Part shown: piece by piece, positions 13,969 to 32,953 of the stretch | How the letters are laid out: each line of letters begins with the position of its first letter | Position numbering within the stretch: the first letter of the stretch is position 1 | From: Spongilla lacustris | Lineage: Eukaryota > Porifera > Demospongiae > Spongillida > Spongillidae | DNA: 64,000 nt | Assembly (NCBI GenBank): GCA_949361645.1 | Contig: OX442436.1 | Coordinates: 808,592-872,591 of the forward strand | Direction of reading: 5' to 3' | The notes under the pieces: model-generated | Told to the model about the DNA's origin: nothing | The model's input: only the letters and a program-made list of their open reading frames with translations | Databases searched by the model: none | Position numbers and translations under genes: made by a program

Positions 13969-14731
13969 CTATTGCTGAAGGTTTTCCTGTTCTTTCTGTC
14001 TCCAGTAAGCATCCATAAACTTTGTAATTTCCGAGTGATTTTTGGGGTGGTAGAGTCGGGGGTCATTCCTTTGTTGGTCTACTAGCGGTGCCGTAAACCA
14101 TCCGATTTCCTGCGCTTCGGTAATTGGGTACTCCAGTTTCTCTTGCGGTGCTTGTTGTGCCTTCTTGTACGTGAGCACAAAAAGTTCTGCAAGTATTGAA
14201 TTTAATATTAAGGTATGTGATTTAAAAATAAATAAACTGCGATCGTAATCTAAAGGACCAAGCAACCAGTTTAATTTGCTATGCAAGATAAAGAGTGACC
14301 TGTGCGATCACCGTTTAGAGGGTTAGCTCGGTGGAGCGCTACCCGACTAAACGGTGATCGCGTAGGTACAAAATATTGTCTCAATGTTATTTGTGTCTTC
14401 TATGACATCCTGTTGCTAAGATACTCGAAATCACAATTGCATAGTATTTTTTGTCTTTGGATAGTGCATACCATCTTCCTTGCCGTCGCCAGAGTCGTGT
14501 AATGAGTTTGGTTTGCCCGCAACAGAATGCACTGCGATACGGTGAGTACAATTTAAAGCAGTGTTTTCATTGATGTTACTGTCAACATCGCTTACTTTTT
14601 TTGTACGGATTTAATCCATAGTTGGTATAAAGTTTCTGGTGTCTTTGTTCCTTGCGAACTGTTTCGCAGAAGATGGCATTTTGGTGGACTATGTTCACTG
14701 GTTCTTTTTCTTTTTCTTTCTGAGTTGCCAT
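13969..14731 (-). CDS. CFAP144: Cilia- and flagella-associated protein 144 (FAM183 family)
   Basis: Microtubule inner protein of motile cilia and flagella. Three exons: 14596-14731, 14472-14531, 13969-14186; 137 residues (human about 134). The N-terminus has VHQNAIFCETVRKEQ then the QKLYTNYGLNPYKK block; exon 2 gives HSVAGKPNSLHD, matching the family's H-I-KP-S-HD segment; exon 3 gives EAQEIGW, the family's most conserved motif, and RNDPRLYHPKNHSEIT before the end. It lies 88 bp downstream of the receptor stop codon on the same strand and converges on EBNA1BP2. Its presence implies an organism with motile cilia. The intron 14187-14471 holds a tRNA-like palindrome. Confidence 0.92.
14304..14361. 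repeat. tRNA-like palindrome in CFAP144 intron
   Basis: Perfect 15-bp inverted arms (GCGATCACCGTTTAG at 14304-14318 and its reverse complement at 14347-14361) enclose a segment resembling a tRNA D-arm/A box (GGTTAGCTCGGTGGAGCGCTACCC). No full cloverleaf or convincing B box is present, so it is not called as a tRNA gene. It could be a tRNA-derived SINE or foldback fragment. Confidence 0.6.
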
Positions 14732-14819
14732 ATTGACGCTAATTGCCGTGGAAACGCGCAATGATGACGCAATTAAATTGTGGTACATACAAACAAAAAA
14801 CATATACATGACGAATTAT

Positions 14820-17663
14820 CTATTTCTGTCCCAGCAGACTGGGAATGCATGGCTTTTTTGCCATATTAACATGACTGGGGGCATTGGAAGAACTGTCGCT
14901 AATGTGCAGCAAGGTGGAAGACATTTCTTCTGCTTCATTATATTGAGTTCTTTCAGGCTTGATGTAAGTGTCTTCATCAAGAGTAGGTCCTACATTTTCT
15001 ATGTCTTCTAAGCAGAAAGGGATAGCATCTTCATCAGTGGATGCAGCCACAAGACTATCAGGTGGCAGCGTTACATAATCCAAAGCTGTCACACTTTGCT
15101 TTTCACCGTTGCACTCTGTGAGTGCATTTTGCACTGTTCTGCAGTTAGGATTGGAAACTGGGACCATTGCACTGCCCACATACCCACTGGCACCACCATC
15201 ACCTCTGGTGTTAATGTGAGGTGGTGGAAATGATATGGGTCCCGTTGACAGTAGACGAGGTGGGGGTGGAATGGGGTACTTTGGTGACATTGGGACGACT
15301 ACCATGACACAACTCATATCATCGGCTTGCTGTGGCTGCTGCACTTGGTGCCTGGGCCCAGGAGAGGTGTCAACCCGTGGTTGGTATATGGGCCCAGGAG
15401 AGGTGTCAACCCGTGGTTGGTATATGGGCCCAGGAGAGGTGTCAACCCATGGTTGGTATATGGGCCCAGGAGAGGTGTCAACCCGTGGTTGGTATATGGG
15501 CCCAGGAGAGGTGTCAACCCGTGGTTGGTATATGGGCCCAGGAGAGGTGTCAACCTGTGGTTGGTATATGGGCCCAGGAGAGGTGTCAACCTGTGGTTGG
15601 TATTTGGGCCCAGGAGAGGTGTCAACCTGTGGTTGGTATCTGGGCCCAGGAGAGGTATCAACCTGTGGTTGACACCTTGGATGCTGGTGTCTGCCATTCC
15701 TGGAAGGCATGTTACACTTCTGCTGCTGATACTGTGTTTCACTAATATAATCAGGATTTGATGGCATGTGGCTACGAGATGATGTCATGTGATCATGTGA
15801 TGTCATGTGATCATGGGATGTCATGTGATCATGGGATGTCACACAGTTATGAGACGTCATGTGGCCAGTAACGTAAGATGGCCCAGGGGGACAATATCCA
15901 CCCACCTGATCACGAGCTGGTCCTGTGTAGTCACGTGCACTGCAGTGATCCAATGACATCCCCGCACAACACACCCGTGCATGCTTGGTTCTGCTATTGT
16001 GCTGCAGAGTTGCTGGCCATGACGGCTGGTGCTGTCTGCTGCAGCTGCACTGTCCTCCTGTAACGTGACCTGCAGGCACCCCTGTGCTGCTATGGGGCAC
16101 CCCTGTGCTGCTATGGGGCACCCCTGTGCTGCTATGGAGCACCATAGTACTGTGGTGACCTGTGCTGCCACGAGACACCTGGTGACCTGGATAAGACCCT
16201 TGAGGACCTGTTGTGTTGTTATGTGAAGGATAAGACCCTTGAGGACCTGCTGTGCTGTTATGTGAAGGATAAGACCCCTGAGGACCTGCTGTGCTGTTAT
16301 GTGAAGGATAAGACCCTTGAGGACTACTGCAGGAATGCCTGTAATGAGAAGACTGCTCCATATGCAAATAAGACTGACCGCTAGGCAGGAGTCCGTGATT
16401 TGTAAGATGGCTGTCGACATGGTGCTGAGGAGAGGAGGAAGAGGAAGAGGTACAGCCATAGCAGGGACCTCGCGGGGTCAAAGGGGGATCAAAGTTGTGT
16501 GGTGGTCCAGTGTGAACGCAAGGTGGCATCTCCTGATCGTTAGCGGAATCCCATGTCCCGGGCTGGCTAGCAAGGCCATCTGGATATGCGTCCCTGCGAT
16601 AAGGCGTCAGAGGTTGTCCTTTGTGCAGCTGTGGTGGTGCACTGTACTGCAGCTGCACCTCCCTGATGTATCCTTGAGAATCCACCTGCCCCACAGGATC
16701 CACACTGGTAGGCAGGTTCGCCTGTGCAGCTTGCATTTGTCCACCATGCTCCATATCGGTAGGCCTAATGTGACTCGTACTGCTGAAGGAGTCGTGAACT
16801 TCTGTCAGTTGGTGGCTCTTTGGCGGCTTGTAACTGGTTGAGGGAGGTACTTGGATGTATCCCTGAGGGCTGAGCTGTTGGATGTAGCCATCAGACATAG
16901 CGTGTCCAGAACTTGACTTCCCACTAGTGAAAGATTTCATACCAGGCTGATGAGGGGTTCTGCTTCCAATATCTCCCTGAGGGGCTCTGCCTCTAATATC
17001 CCCCTGAGGGGCTCTGCCTCTAATATCCCTCTGAGAGTTTCTGCCTCCAATATCCCCCTGAGGGGTTCTGCCTCCAATATCCCCCTGAGGGGTTCTGCTT
17101 CCAATATCCCCCTGAGGGGTTTTGCTTCCAATATCTCCCTGAGAGGTTTTGCTTCCAATACAATCCAGGTACTGTGTTTTTAGTAAACTGCTTTGACTTT
17201 GTGGTTTAGTCTTGCCACCCTTACCCCCTGGTTTGGTACCTTTAACCCCCGGCACTTTGGTTCTGTTATTCTGGTAACTTGCTTTACTCTTTGGGACTGG
17301 GGAAGAGTCATCGAGCAGATGTCTCGTTTCCATCCCGGAGTGCAGAGAACAGTCATCATCATTGAACTCTGGAGACAAGTTCTCCAACTCCATTGCGTCA
17401 GAAAGTTGAGTGCAGCTTCCAGTTCTGTTCAGCTGGATCCCAACGTCTTTATCGTCTGTCACCGACTGGAGGTCATCACCTCTGGGGTCTTCTACCAGCC
17501 CGTTGTCCACATCCCCATCGGGTGCCCCCTTGCCATAGTTGTCAATGTCTCTCAGGTATTCCGCCATACGATCACAGTGAGTGGCCTCTGTGCTGGTGAT
17601 GGAGTGACAGTCTGTGTCCACAAGGTCCGTTGTCCCCTGCTGCAGTGGTTGTGGCACAATTTG

Positions 17664-17713
<50 letters not shown>

Positions 17714-20700
17714 TCAGTGTGTGCATGTGTATTGGCAAGCAGAAGGTAAATACATGGACCTGTTACCAAAAGGAAAGGCATTTATACTGAAGGGTGTGGT
17801 TACGGGGCAGTAACAAAACATCACAAAAAGGATAATTATATACAAACTTGTTATTAAAGATTACAGAGCCACATTGTGATTAGTGGCAAAACTTCCAGGT
17901 ACATAGCCACCATAAAACACACACACAAAACAAAAACAATACAGAAAAACACCAGTTATTATGATAAAACCCACAACAGTTAACATACATTAACCACCAC
18001 TGCACGTGATATATCTGCCATGATGGAATAGGCTGAAGTCATGCCAAAGAGCCTGTGGTGTAATCAGCTTACTCTGCATTGACTATACAACTCCCAATTT
18101 CCAGGACATCACCAAAAATGCACTTTTTGAATAAGCCCCTCTACCAGTGCAACAACACCCATCATTAGGTTAATTCACGCTGAGAGAGAGGATTAATGCG
18201 CTGATGGTCACCCAGAGTTCAGCCCTCTTTATAATCCCCCCCCCCCCCCTCCCAGCATGACCACTTACTGCAATAATCTGTATGTCTTCTTCACGTTGCT
18301 GTTGCCTGCTCCTTGACTTCAAATACCTAAGGTCAGACAGACAACATACATATGGCAGTGAGATTTTTTTTTTTTTTTTTTGAGCGAGCATGTGTTAGGC
18401 ATTTTGAAGCCACACCCACCTTCTTAGGTACGTGCACACAAACACCACCACCACTGCAGTCACCAACACTAGCACCACCACACAGACTCCTGTGATAATT
18501 CCTGTTTAAGAAGCAAGTCAATGAACTTTACCATTCTTGACAGGCAAGACAGTCAGCTCTCTCATACCTACAATCATTCCCTTTTCAGCTAAACTGGTTG
18601 TGTCCAAAACTAGACAATACAAAATCTGACACTATCGTATGTTCACTGTGCCAAAGGGGCCTTACCTGAAGTGGCTGATGCCATGGTTACGACAGACGGT
18701 TCCACACGCACCATGATGCCAAGGGTGCGAGATCTGTTTCCAATGGTTACGTTCAGGATGGCGACCACAGTAGCATTGCTGGTCAAACCGTCCAGGGTGA
18801 GGTGTGGAGATGTGACGATCAGCCCACCAGCAGTACCATTGGCTATCTCAGGCTGGCGGTAGGCGAGGTAAAGTGTACCAAGCTTTGTGGCCAGAAGACA
18901 GTTCACAGCACTCAGCGGCTTAAGCTCTATCACCACCATGGAGGAGTTCAGTGCTACTCCTTCCATCGTCAACAGATCAACTAAATTTCCCCAAGTTCAA
19001 TCAGCAAAAACAGAGACTAATTTAAATGACTGTTCATAATTTATATGCACCTACATATTTCAGAATTCTCCAGGGTGACAGGCGGGCTAAACAAGCTCCC
19101 ACTTGCATGAGATCGGAAGGCAACAGCGACGTTATAAGGCCTCCAGCACTCTGCATTATCCAAAGTCAGGTAGTGGGAATAGGACAAGACATCACCCCGG
19201 TACTCCATAAAGGCAAATTCTTTGTAAAAGGTTGAAGTGTCACTTGTGTAGCTAACGTTGATGAAGAGGGGGCCACTGCAGTGACATAGCATTGTGGGGG
19301 CGGGCAGCTGGTGTGGGTGTGGGAGGTGGTGATCTGAGTATGCCACACACCCTGACGCCCCACTCACCGTTATGTTGAGGGTAATGGAGGTACCGTTTGT
19401 ACCATGCCATTGCACGGAATTCAATGTGGGTGGATTTGAGAAAGCTGAAAACACACATGCACACACACATACACAAACATATACACACAACACACACACA
19501 TACATACACACAAATATATGCCATTAGTATATTTCTGGATACCATGTGGATGACAAACGTACCAATTGAGCCAGTTTGAAATGAGCTGGACGAAGAACTG
19601 GTGACTGGTAGTGTAGCCATAGGAGTGAGCAGAACGGTCCAACTGCAGTTGGAGCAACAGCTGATGTTCTTGGTGTAATCCATGCTAGGTACCTAGGGTT
19701 GAGTGGGGGGGGGGGGGTGGGGGGGGAAGGGTACAGATCAATGAGGCCCACACATCACTCCTTCAGCCCTTGAGTCCTACTGATAAAAGGTTTTGTTATG
19801 TAGCTATGAAATGTATGAGAACTGATTTACATATATGGACACACACCCACATGTGTCTCACACCCCACACCTCCACAAGCCTCACCCCCCCCCCCCCCCC
19901 ACACACACACGTGCTTACTCTGTTTAGGTCATCTTGCTGGACTTGGAGTGAAGCTGTTCCTGAGCACTCGAGGCTAACACCCACGCGATATGAGGAGATG
20001 GGATACACAGAGCTTGGGGGGAGGTCCCATGTCAGGAACACCAAGTACCCCCAGAGGTTTTCTGAGATGGTCTGCTGTAGGTCTGATGGCGGGGGTGGCT
20101 GGACTGAAGGAAGAGAGATATGAGTGTGGATTGGAGAGACATGGTGCTGGTGCTGCCTTTCAATCAACATTCCAAAGAGATGGCACACGCCACTGCAAGC
20201 AGACTATGGTTATAGAAACTAAAAAAAACACACATAACTTTAATTTTGTAGTTTTATAACCATAGTCTGCTTGCAGTGCACATGAAGGCACAGTTCCCTC
20301 CCCACTTCCCTCAAGAGTCCATTTTAAAAATAGCAAGATCAATTGTTCCAGAGGGTCTGGGGATGAGATGTAGGGGTCAACAGCAGCTGTGCAAACAGAG
20401 ATAAGACTTTTGTGGGTGATTGAAGTCTTCCCCTGATTGATATCAGTGCAGCCAAGCGTGCAAAGGTAGACCCTTAGCAGTTGCCATGGAAAAGCATTAC
20501 CTGTGACAACTTTTTTTTTTTTTTCCATTTTTAAAATAATAATTATTATTACGCATTTTATATGTGATTCAGAAGAGATCAGAGAGTGTGAAGCCTTACC
20601 TCGTGATACTGAAATGCTGTTGTTGCCCGGGACAAAGTCACTCATCACGCCCTTCTCCGTCTTTGCTGCCACTCTGACACGTATGATCTCATCCTCAAAC

Positions 20701-22889
20701 AAAATGGCGTCCATGACAATGGTGGTGTTATTCGTCTCCCTCTCGCACACCATGAAGTCCTGTTGCCATGCCAACACTTGCATCACGTAGCTAGTGACGC
20801 GGGGAACAGCAGTCACAGGGGTGGGAGGCGCCCACGAGAAATTATATCTGAAGTAACTGCGTGAGTATGTATAGCTCTGTGGATAGTCAGGTTTGCCTGC
20901 AAGAGAGGGGAGGGAGGGGGAGGGAGGGGGGGGGGGGGGTTGCAGTAGCCAAACACCAATCAGTGAATGGCAGGTACACACAAGTTTAGATACATACCTG
21001 CAAGCAGGAGCCTTGCATATGCAGAGGACACACCCGCTGATGTTACCACCTGACACTGCACGCTCCCCACCAGCTCAGACGTGCTGGGAGCACTCAACAG
21101 CAGATCCTTGTTCTGCATGGAGGTGGGCGTGGCCACAGGCCTGCCCCTGAACAGCCACCTGAACTCAGCATCGGCAACTGTGTCCAGCTGCACATTGCAT
21201 TCAAGGTGAACTGTCATTTGAGGTTCAGCTGGCGCCAAAGGTAGGAATATGTCCGAGTCCTTCTGCTCATATCCACTAACTCCAATAACTGCCTGGATTG
21301 TAGCAACTCCAGGGGGGCCTATCGTTGGGAAGGATAGGGTGGGTAGAGCAGAATGTGGAACCACACCCACCTTGTACATGAACAGATGCAGTACTGCTTA
21401 TGTTGTAGGAGCCACCATTGTATGCAACACATGTGTACTGGCCACTCATCAAGGGGGTGGCCTTGCCAAGGGACAACGCATTTGCCTGAGCGCTTTGTCC
21501 GGTCATGGGAATGCCATCTTTATGCCATGATATCATGGGTTGCGGGTTGCCCTCAGCAACACAGAAGAGTATTACCTCTTTGCCCACGGGCACTGTAACG
21601 TTTGAAGGCGTCACAGTAAATCGAAGAGAATCATTAGAAAGTTGCTCTGCATGTGGGGAGGGGAGAACTGAAGCAGTCCCTGAAACATGCATACCAGTCC
21701 CAATCCAAGATTCCCCATAGCTCATTGATTGCACATATCCACCCTGTTGTACATATAATCCCCTTACACTTATCCTCTAGTACACTTATCAACTAGTAGA
21801 CTTATCACCTAGTAACACATTTTATTTACCTGGTAATGGTTCTAGAGTGAATTTGCGGCTCTGAAATTGAAGGTTATCACTAAACGTCACGATGCACTGC
21901 AGTACTCCGGGCACCACCGCCACATGTACGTATGCCAAGCTGGAAGAGTTCATGTAGTTCCCGCCAATCACCCACGTTATCGAATTAACAGCCGCTGTAG
22001 CATTGGGGCTACACACCAGTACGACAGTGCTCCCGTTTTGAACTTTTCTTATCGAGTCTTGGGGGAAAGGGTCCAACCAGCCAAAAAACGCTACAAAAAA
22101 AGACGAGTGGTGTTATATATCCCCATAACGCACATGGCACTGCTTTTGTAGGGCTTCGCATTTGTATATACTTACTTGGACGAATGAGTCTTGCCGCATT
22201 GCTAGCAACGGTGTAGTTTCCGTTCCTCGCAATGCATTGGTAAGACCCTTCCATGCTTGCGCTGAAGGACTTTATCGAGAAGGTACTACTCGTCTCGTTG
22301 GAGACGACGACGCAGTTTGACTTGGGTCTGGCGCACTCAACCACCTCCGTGTCATTTACCACCCACACCAGCTGCAACCCGGGCGCGCTCACGTCGACCG
22401 CGCAGCTTAGGCTCGCCGAGATGCCCTCTATGAACGTCCCGCCGGCAGGGTGACGCACGAATTGAGGAAAGGCAGAATTTACGAAGTACTGCGGAGCCTG
22501 GCGGAACTCCTCGTCGCTCATGGGCTGAGGGAGCTTATTCCAGCCTGTACGGGGAAAGAGAGGAGAGAGAGAGAGGGAGAGAGAGAGAGAGAGGGGGGGG
22601 GGGGGGGGAGAGAAGATGAGAACAGGTGGTAACAGTACATATAGCAGCTATGAAGTTTGTATGTTCCATGCTCAAGTCATGAAAAACATCTCCTTTCGCT
22701 ATAAAAACAACCGCCTCGATACTTTTACAAGGAGTTCTATGTTGCATCCAGTTGATCGTTTCTTGTCTTGCTGCAAAAAACCTACATGGTGCACGAGGAC
22801 TTACCATCTGGGCAACTGAACTGAGCATAGCAGCCACTGTCCACCGCGCAAAGGGCTGTTACAATAAGCAGTGCGCCCGAGTTCCACAT
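14820..22889 (-). CDS. Ig/FN3 single-pass receptor with giant repeat-rich cytoplasmic tail
   Basis: Fourteen exons join in frame to 1,884 residues: 22805-22889, 22176-22544, 21830-22090, 21371-21646, 20998-21318, 20600-20896, 19919-20103, 19563-19692, 19055-19444, 18666-18980, 18568-18609, 18420-18501, 18269-18326, 14820-17663. The first exon gives a signal peptide (MWNSGALLIVTALCAVDSG). Exons 2-5 encode four Ig-like domains with Cys...YxC patterns (GSYQCIA, GQYTCVAYNG). Exons 6-10 are fibronectin-III-like with many N-glycosylation sites. Exon 12 is the transmembrane helix (VCVVVLVLVTAVVVVFVC). The last exon alone encodes 947 cytoplasmic residues: a 9-residue SxTPQGDIG repeat, QGSYPSHNST repeats, a 12-residue YQPxVDTSPGPI repeat, a PPPPR proline segment, and C-terminal tyrosine motifs YVTL, YIKP and YNEA. 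I do not recognise an orthologue; Robo/neogenin-like architecture and cytokine receptors are both possible relatives. Confidence 0.88.
15352..15675 (-). repeat. 36-bp coding repeat, 9 copies (YQPxVDTSPGP)
   Basis: Nine 36-bp units in the receptor's last exon encode a 12-residue repeat. Eight carry a tyrosine; three of those read YQPQ, four YQPR and one YQPW. The phase is kept, so the repeat has expanded or contracted without breaking the frame. Long ORFs on the plus strand here are mirror images. Confidence 0.93.
16953..17155 (-). repeat. 27-bp coding repeat, ~8 copies (GSRTPQGDI)
   Basis: Seven to eight in-frame 27-bp units in the receptor tail encode a basic/acidic 9-residue repeat with a Thr-Pro or Ser-Gln site in most copies. 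It starts about 170 residues after the beginning of the last exon. Confidence 0.9.
17666..17711. repeat. (TG)n tract forming the 3' splice site of the receptor's last exon
   Basis: On the transcribed strand this is (CA)n running straight into CAG|CAAATT, so the acceptor of exon 14 has no pyrimidine tract other than alternating CA. Confidence 0.8.
20191..20278. repeat. Intronic hairpin with perfect 24-bp arms
   Basis: Arms 20191-20214 and 20255-20278 are exact reverse complements, and pairing continues inward past a one-base bulge (AAACT with AGTTT). The loop is A/T-rich, about 29 bases. It lies in the receptor intron 20104-20599. It may be a foldback element or a small-RNA precursor. Confidence 0.75.
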
Positions 22890-22977
22890 ACTGCCTTTTC
22901 TCCTTCACTATTTGTGAGCACCGTTGGAAGGAGGTGGGGCTATTAATGAGGTCCGGCACGTGCGGAAAGTCATAATT

Positions 22978-23177
22978 NNNNNNNNNNNNNNNNNNNNNNN
23001 NNNNNNNNNNNNNNNNNNNNNNNNNNNNNNNNNNNNNNNNNNNNNNNNNNNNNNNNNNNNNNNNNNNNNNNNNNNNNNNNNNNNNNNNNNNNNNNNNNNN
23101 NNNNNNNNNNNNNNNNNNNNNNNNNNNNNNNNNNNNNNNNNNNNNNNNNNNNNNNNNNNNNNNNNNNNNNNNNNNNN
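22978..23177. other. Assembly gap, 200 N
   Basis: Exactly 200 undetermined bases just upstream of the receptor start codon; a fixed-size placeholder. Two apparent ORFs that run through it are meaningless. Confidence 0.99.
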
Positions 23178-24718
23178 AGTCACAGAGCTATCAAAAGCAA
23201 TGTCTGTGCATCTAAACTCTCATACTGCTTCATTGTTTCTTTGACCAGAAGGCAGGAACCCTTCCATGATAGATAGATAGTCACCTGGGTGATTGCCAAT
23301 TTCTCTGGTAGGTAACACATGACATCTACACAGCTTTATTTTCATGACATTATAAGCATGGAAAAACAGCACAAACTCTATGTGCACATGGCACTATGAA
23401 GAGGGAGTGCAAAGGAGCTTGGCTTTGGTAACTTAATGTTTTCTGCTTATCAGAATAAAAGCAATTTTCATGGCAACTGTCTGTTGTGGAAGAGGTCCAT
23501 GACAACACACTCCTTCCCTCACACACTCCTTCCCTCACCCCTCCCCCACCTCTAATAAATACCACCTCTCACAAGCATCATGTATTGCTTATCAGGCTTG
23601 CGATTTACCCTCGTGAACTGCCGCATTCGCTTTGCTTCTCTGCATTGGAACAGAAGGTGACAGTGGGACAGAAGTCAACCGGAAATCCATTGTGATTGAA
23701 ATGTTACCTCTGAATGGATGGCACAATTTTCATTTGCTCAGTGGCAATGAAGGCTGTTGCCAACAATCATGCCGCAGACACTCCGCATGGAAAGTATACC
23801 ATTTTGATATTATCAACAAGGCAGTTCCAGGAGGTCCTTGAGAACACCCAATGAACCCAAAGCACCACTGAGCTGGTGTTGGGGTTGCCTGCTTTCATTA
23901 CAAACAGAAAAGTTGTATCTTCCTCACTGCTTCACCTAAAGCAAATATTCAGTGTGAATATGTACATGTATGTCCTGGGGTCTGCAGACATAGTAAATCC
24001 TCATGAATCCACTAATAATCGCTACCTCCTTTGGCCAATGTCTGGACTGTTGCCCAGTAGTATTTTGTTATCCAGTGTCCTTCATTGACTTTCCAGTAAT
24101 CTCTATGGGTTCTCCAGTAATCCTTACGGGTACTCCAGTAATCTTCATCGACTTCAGTATTTCATGGCAGCATTGTTTCAAACAACGCTGCCATGAAATA
24201 CTGAAGAGCTAAAATTATTTCCTTGCATTACAATATTTATGTGCATGTTTGCAAAATAACATATTGTTCCCAAATGCAAACGAAGTGGCTATATCATCCT
24301 ATATCATCATACACAATATTTCTGGTCCCACCCTTTTTACCCTTCAGTTTCATTTCTTCCTCAATCTTCCCTCAGGGAAGAATGATCTCTTTGCCATGCC
24401 CTACTCCCCGGATCATGCCCATGGTTTTTTTTTTTGGGGGGGGGGGGGGGGGGGAAATTAAACTTACATGCATATTCTATACAATAAGAAAGATGTGAAT
24501 GGATTTTGTTTGAAGGTGGACAGTGGGGGCTCTTCAAAACACAATATTTTACGAAGGTGACGTGCAAACTCATGCACACTTTACGCACAAAGCACAAGTT
24601 CAACCATCTACAATCCACCATACTACATATGTCGCGAATTATTGCATAATGAAGTAATAGGCAAGGAAGACGCGACGAGACCAATATTACAGCTGGTTAT
24701 TAATCATTTATCTATACT
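23178..24718. other. Intergenic stretch, no gene called
   Basis: Between the gap and FIGNL1. An open stretch near 23632-23841 shows no family resemblance and no supporting splice context. Contains a poly(T)/poly(G) run at 24426-24454, short TCCAGTAAT-type repeats at 24050-24145, and the palindrome at 24152-24206. Confidence 0.5.
24152..24206. repeat. 55-bp near-perfect palindrome
   Basis: Two 27-bp arms (starting CTTCAGTATTTCATGGCAGC) flank a single central base; only one position mismatches (A against C, giving G opposite the expected A). With essentially no loop it would extrude as a cruciform. It lies 512 bp upstream of the FIGNL1 start codon. Confidence 0.85.

Positions 24719-32953
<8,235 letters not shown>

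Noticed and set aside
14304..14361. Functional tRNA gene
   Set aside because: No anticodon arm or T arm with a B box could be drawn; the 15-bp outer arms are too long for an acceptor stem.
15235..15761. Plus-strand ORFs with GPGEVSTRGWYM-type repeats
   Set aside because: Mirror of the receptor's coding repeat, whose 2.8-kb frame, transmembrane exon and splice phases fit the minus strand.
22908..23244. ORFs spanning 22908-23244
   Set aside because: They cross the 200-N gap.
23632..23841. Possible exon encoding about 70 residues
   Set aside because: No recognisable family, no partner exon in frame, and the gap lies just upstream.
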